This document shows positions 29,701-32,080 of a stretch of 32,080 nt of DNA, piece by piece. How positions within the stretch are numbered: position 1 is the first letter of the stretch; the number at the start of each line of letters is the position of its first letter. The stretch covers positions 1-32,080 of the forward strand of contig JAMYHX010000490.1 in the NCBI GenBank assembly GCA_025529335.1, given 5' to 3'. The notes under the pieces were generated by a model. It was not told where the DNA came from, ran no database searches, and saw only the letters and a program-made list of their open reading frames with translations. A program made the position numbers and the translations under genes. Source of the stretch: Rhizopus sp. PT2906. Lineage: Eukaryota; Mucoromycota; Mucoromycetes; Mucorales; Rhizopodaceae.

Positions 29701-32080
29701 CAAGACTTTATGTTTATTATGTACTAATTAGGTTTTTATTATATAATTATGTTGTTTACTTATCAACTATCAGGATATTAATATCATTTTAAAAGAGCCA
29801 CTAGTAGAATATAGGCTCGATACATCATAAACTGTAAAGTCCCGCATTATCAATTAAATGGGTACATGTTTTAAGTGAAATAATAAAAATCTTTATAAGA
29901 GAAAGCTAGTTGATTAACTTAGGAAATATAAATATGCTATTGTATTTTGCTTTAAGAAAATGATATAAAGTTTTACAAATTAGTTTTATGATATCTTTGT
30001 AGAACTTTAGTTTTTTTTTTTTTACAACGTGAGAATACAGTATAGGACATTGAAGTGAGGAATAATATTGTCTTTTAGCTTATTATTAAAAAAATATAAA
30101 AAGTTTCCTTTGGTTTCCATTTAGAAAACCGTATTTGCTTCAGAATTTATAAAATAAAATGAACCCCAGGCTATTGAATAAATATTCAAGTTTGAGTAAC
30201 CACCAGGCTCTAATATGCAAAATTATGATAAAAATACTAATTTAGCAGCTGTTATTAATATTAAATAATTTATCAAGTTAGAATAATGATAGTTTTACTT
30301 AGAAAAAGGACATACCAGGTCAATTCTACGCTTTATTCTTGGCGAGAAAGTTGAACCTTTAAACCAAACTAAGGTATTAAGGGAGACAACAGCCACATCA
30401 AAGCCTCAAACAAAAACAACAATGTTTGGAACAAGTATATTTTACCATCTGTACGCTGTCAGAATGATAAAAAAGCGTTAGCAAAAAATTTCTAATGTTA
30501 TAAATAACAATTCCTGTAATAATCTCATCTTTTTGAAGCTTTTCAAAAAGCCCGAACTAATAGATTTCAATTCTGTTGGATTTTTGAGACTAGTTATTGT
30601 ATATTTTGTTGATTCTGATTTGAACCATTCATTAATAGCGAAACGATTGCTTTTACTTGTAAAAGCATGCTCTGTGCATACTTCTGTCAATTATGGTGTC
30701 ATGTATATTCTGCTGAATTGAAGGATCTGTCTTTTTTGGCTTAGCAGATTGCCTTTAGCCAATCTCGATCAGATACAGTCTGGAATTTTTGATTAAAAGA
30801 AAAAAAAAACTTAGCAAGAGATGCATAGAAATTTCATGAGACAATGTTAATTATTGCTGGTTTCTCTTTCAGAGACTTGGAGTATAAGGATAGCCATACG
30901 ATTCATTCTCTATCATCATGTATGGATACAATATTTATGCATCACAAAAGGGCTCAAGCCTCATCTAGGCTCACCATTGTCCCAAACACCAATCGAATCA
31001 ACGCCTTCTAGCAGTAATACGCGCAATCTCAAAGTTGTACTTGTTTTATATTTGTTGTATTCATACTTAATGAATCAACTATTAACCACATGTGAAACAA
31101 TAACTGGCAACTATTCGACTTTAGCTTGTTACTTTGAAACAACTGTGCGGATCATTATTTAAGTTAATTACCAGGAACTGGATTTTAAGGTACGCATATC
31201 CAATGACTCTGATCCATCATTGTTACTAAGGATCACCGTCTTATGAAAGGCTCCTGATTCGCCCTAGCTCTCTCATTGCCCCAAATTGTCATTAATAAGC
31301 CTCTATGAAAAGTTTTACGGCCTCAGTTGAAGAGTGTCTCACATTTAGTACAAGTACTCGTCCTTAATAAAGTTAATCGACATATATCTTTTTTAGTCTG
31401 GTTAATTCTAGTCTTTATTATTTTTAATTGATGCTTCGTATTCAACAATATTATCAAAAAAACTGGTTAATACTTTTAGAACTCTTTTATTCGATAATAT
31501 AAAGCTCCCGTTCAAAGAGTATTTATAGTCAGTGATTTAAAAGTTTACTACATAACTTGTATCTATGTGCTTGATGAATTTACTTGTGGTTGATTATGAT
31601 TCTAACTGCTCTGTTTTCTACATTTTTAACAACACCATGCTGCCTTAAGGGGCTATATTCGGGGATCTAACTTGTGTATTTATTCTTTGATGTGCTAACT
31701 CTATTGTTTATTACAACATGAATAACTAAATATGCAATGTGAAATAAATGATAAATGATATTGTAATTTGTGTAGACTTTGGGTTTATAGGTGATAAAAG
31801 ATAATAAAAATAGAAGTTTGTGTGTTTGTAGCTTTGTAAGACATGGGATTCGTAGCAAAAGTGTTTAAAAGGTAAAGTTATAATAAAGGTTCGATGTGTG
31901 ACTACCAGGTCGCGTAAAGTTGATCAGACTGAGCTGTACAAAGTAAAAATAATAATAAAGATAAAAAAGTTCTTGAATCTACTTTGTTGTGCCAGCACAA
32001 CTATAGCAATAAATATTCTTTGTAAGTGAACTACTTGGGATCTTATCCTTCCGTATGTGTCCAATCACATATGAACCCAA
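26785..32080. other. AT-rich gene-free region to the right edge
   Basis: More than 5 kb with very high A+T and only short readings, none with a recognised motif. The most protein-like are a minus-strand 63-codon reading at 27789-27980 (FKVVAVKFFENGIPISRIFR), a plus reading at 28476-28664 (SSESSGIQADPFAFKIEKKR), and a plus reading at 30854-31162. No tRNA, rRNA, long terminal repeat or tandem satellite array was seen. Confidence 0.45.

Noticed and set aside
30854..31162. Plus-strand 102-codon open frame near the right end
   Set aside because: The longest reading in the gene-poor region, but with no motif, no start context and no splice partners; insufficient for a gene call.
31880..31920. GGTTCGATG resembling a tRNA T-loop
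   Set aside because: No matching acceptor, D-arm or anticodon arm at the right distances on either strand.
1..32080. CRISPR arrays, operons or bacterial-type transfer
   Set aside because: No spaced direct repeats were found, and spliced eukaryotic genes fill the dense part of the window.

Overview
The window looks like nuclear DNA of an early-diverging fungus, most likely a mucoralean (Mucoromycota). The evidence is compact genes with many 40-70 nt introns, AT-rich intergenic DNA, single-copy eukaryotic housekeeping genes (PSF2, SF3A1, CGI121, biotin-protein ligase, heme oxygenase) with fungal-style architecture, and decayed Fanzor/TnpB-like and Helitron sequence of the kind common in Mucorales. 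Exon coordinates below were built by hand from splice signals, codon phase and protein-family logic, without any alignment. No CRISPR array, rRNA or tRNA was recognised.

Layout. (1) 1-3034: a transposon graveyard on the minus strand. A Fanzor-like pseudogene runs off the left edge and sits directly next to a broken N-terminal Helitron replicase/helicase fragment. (2) 3035-4017: AT-rich DNA with no convincing gene. (3) 4018-23037: a dense block of twelve genes. Minus: membrane-anchored starch/glycogen-synthase-like glycosyltransferase (4018-6097). Plus: PSF2/GINS2 (6464-7236). Minus: TTC7/YPP1-like (7259-10590), bHLH factor (10831-11770). Plus: unknown multi-pass membrane protein (12332-13034). 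Minus: heme oxygenase (13060-14785), biotin-protein ligase (14883-16938), splicing factor SF3A1 (17079-19413), KEOPS subunit CGI121 (19542-20291), a 26-residue zinc-knuckle mini-protein (20803-20941). Plus: an unknown 142-residue protein (21504-21932) and a HAD phosphatase (22010-23037). (4) 23038-32080: about 9 kb of AT-rich, gene-free DNA with low-complexity tracts, a 40-nt A run, and a few short pieces that may be eroded coding sequence.

The genes do not form a pathway cluster. They cover replication (PSF2), splicing (SF3A1), tRNA modification (CGI121), cofactor attachment (biotin ligase), heme breakdown, PI4-kinase scaffolding (TTC7/YPP1) and glycan synthesis. Gene spacing is very tight: two convergent pairs end only 22 and 25 bp apart. 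Points of most interest are the degenerate Fanzor-like gene beside Helitron sequence, the duplicated Cys-Pro (CPAFxxGCP) motif in the heme oxygenase N-terminus with one copy split by a 17-nt micro-exon, two GC-AG introns in adjacent genes, a glycogen-synthase-type transferase on a type II membrane anchor, and the tiny split zinc-knuckle gene.
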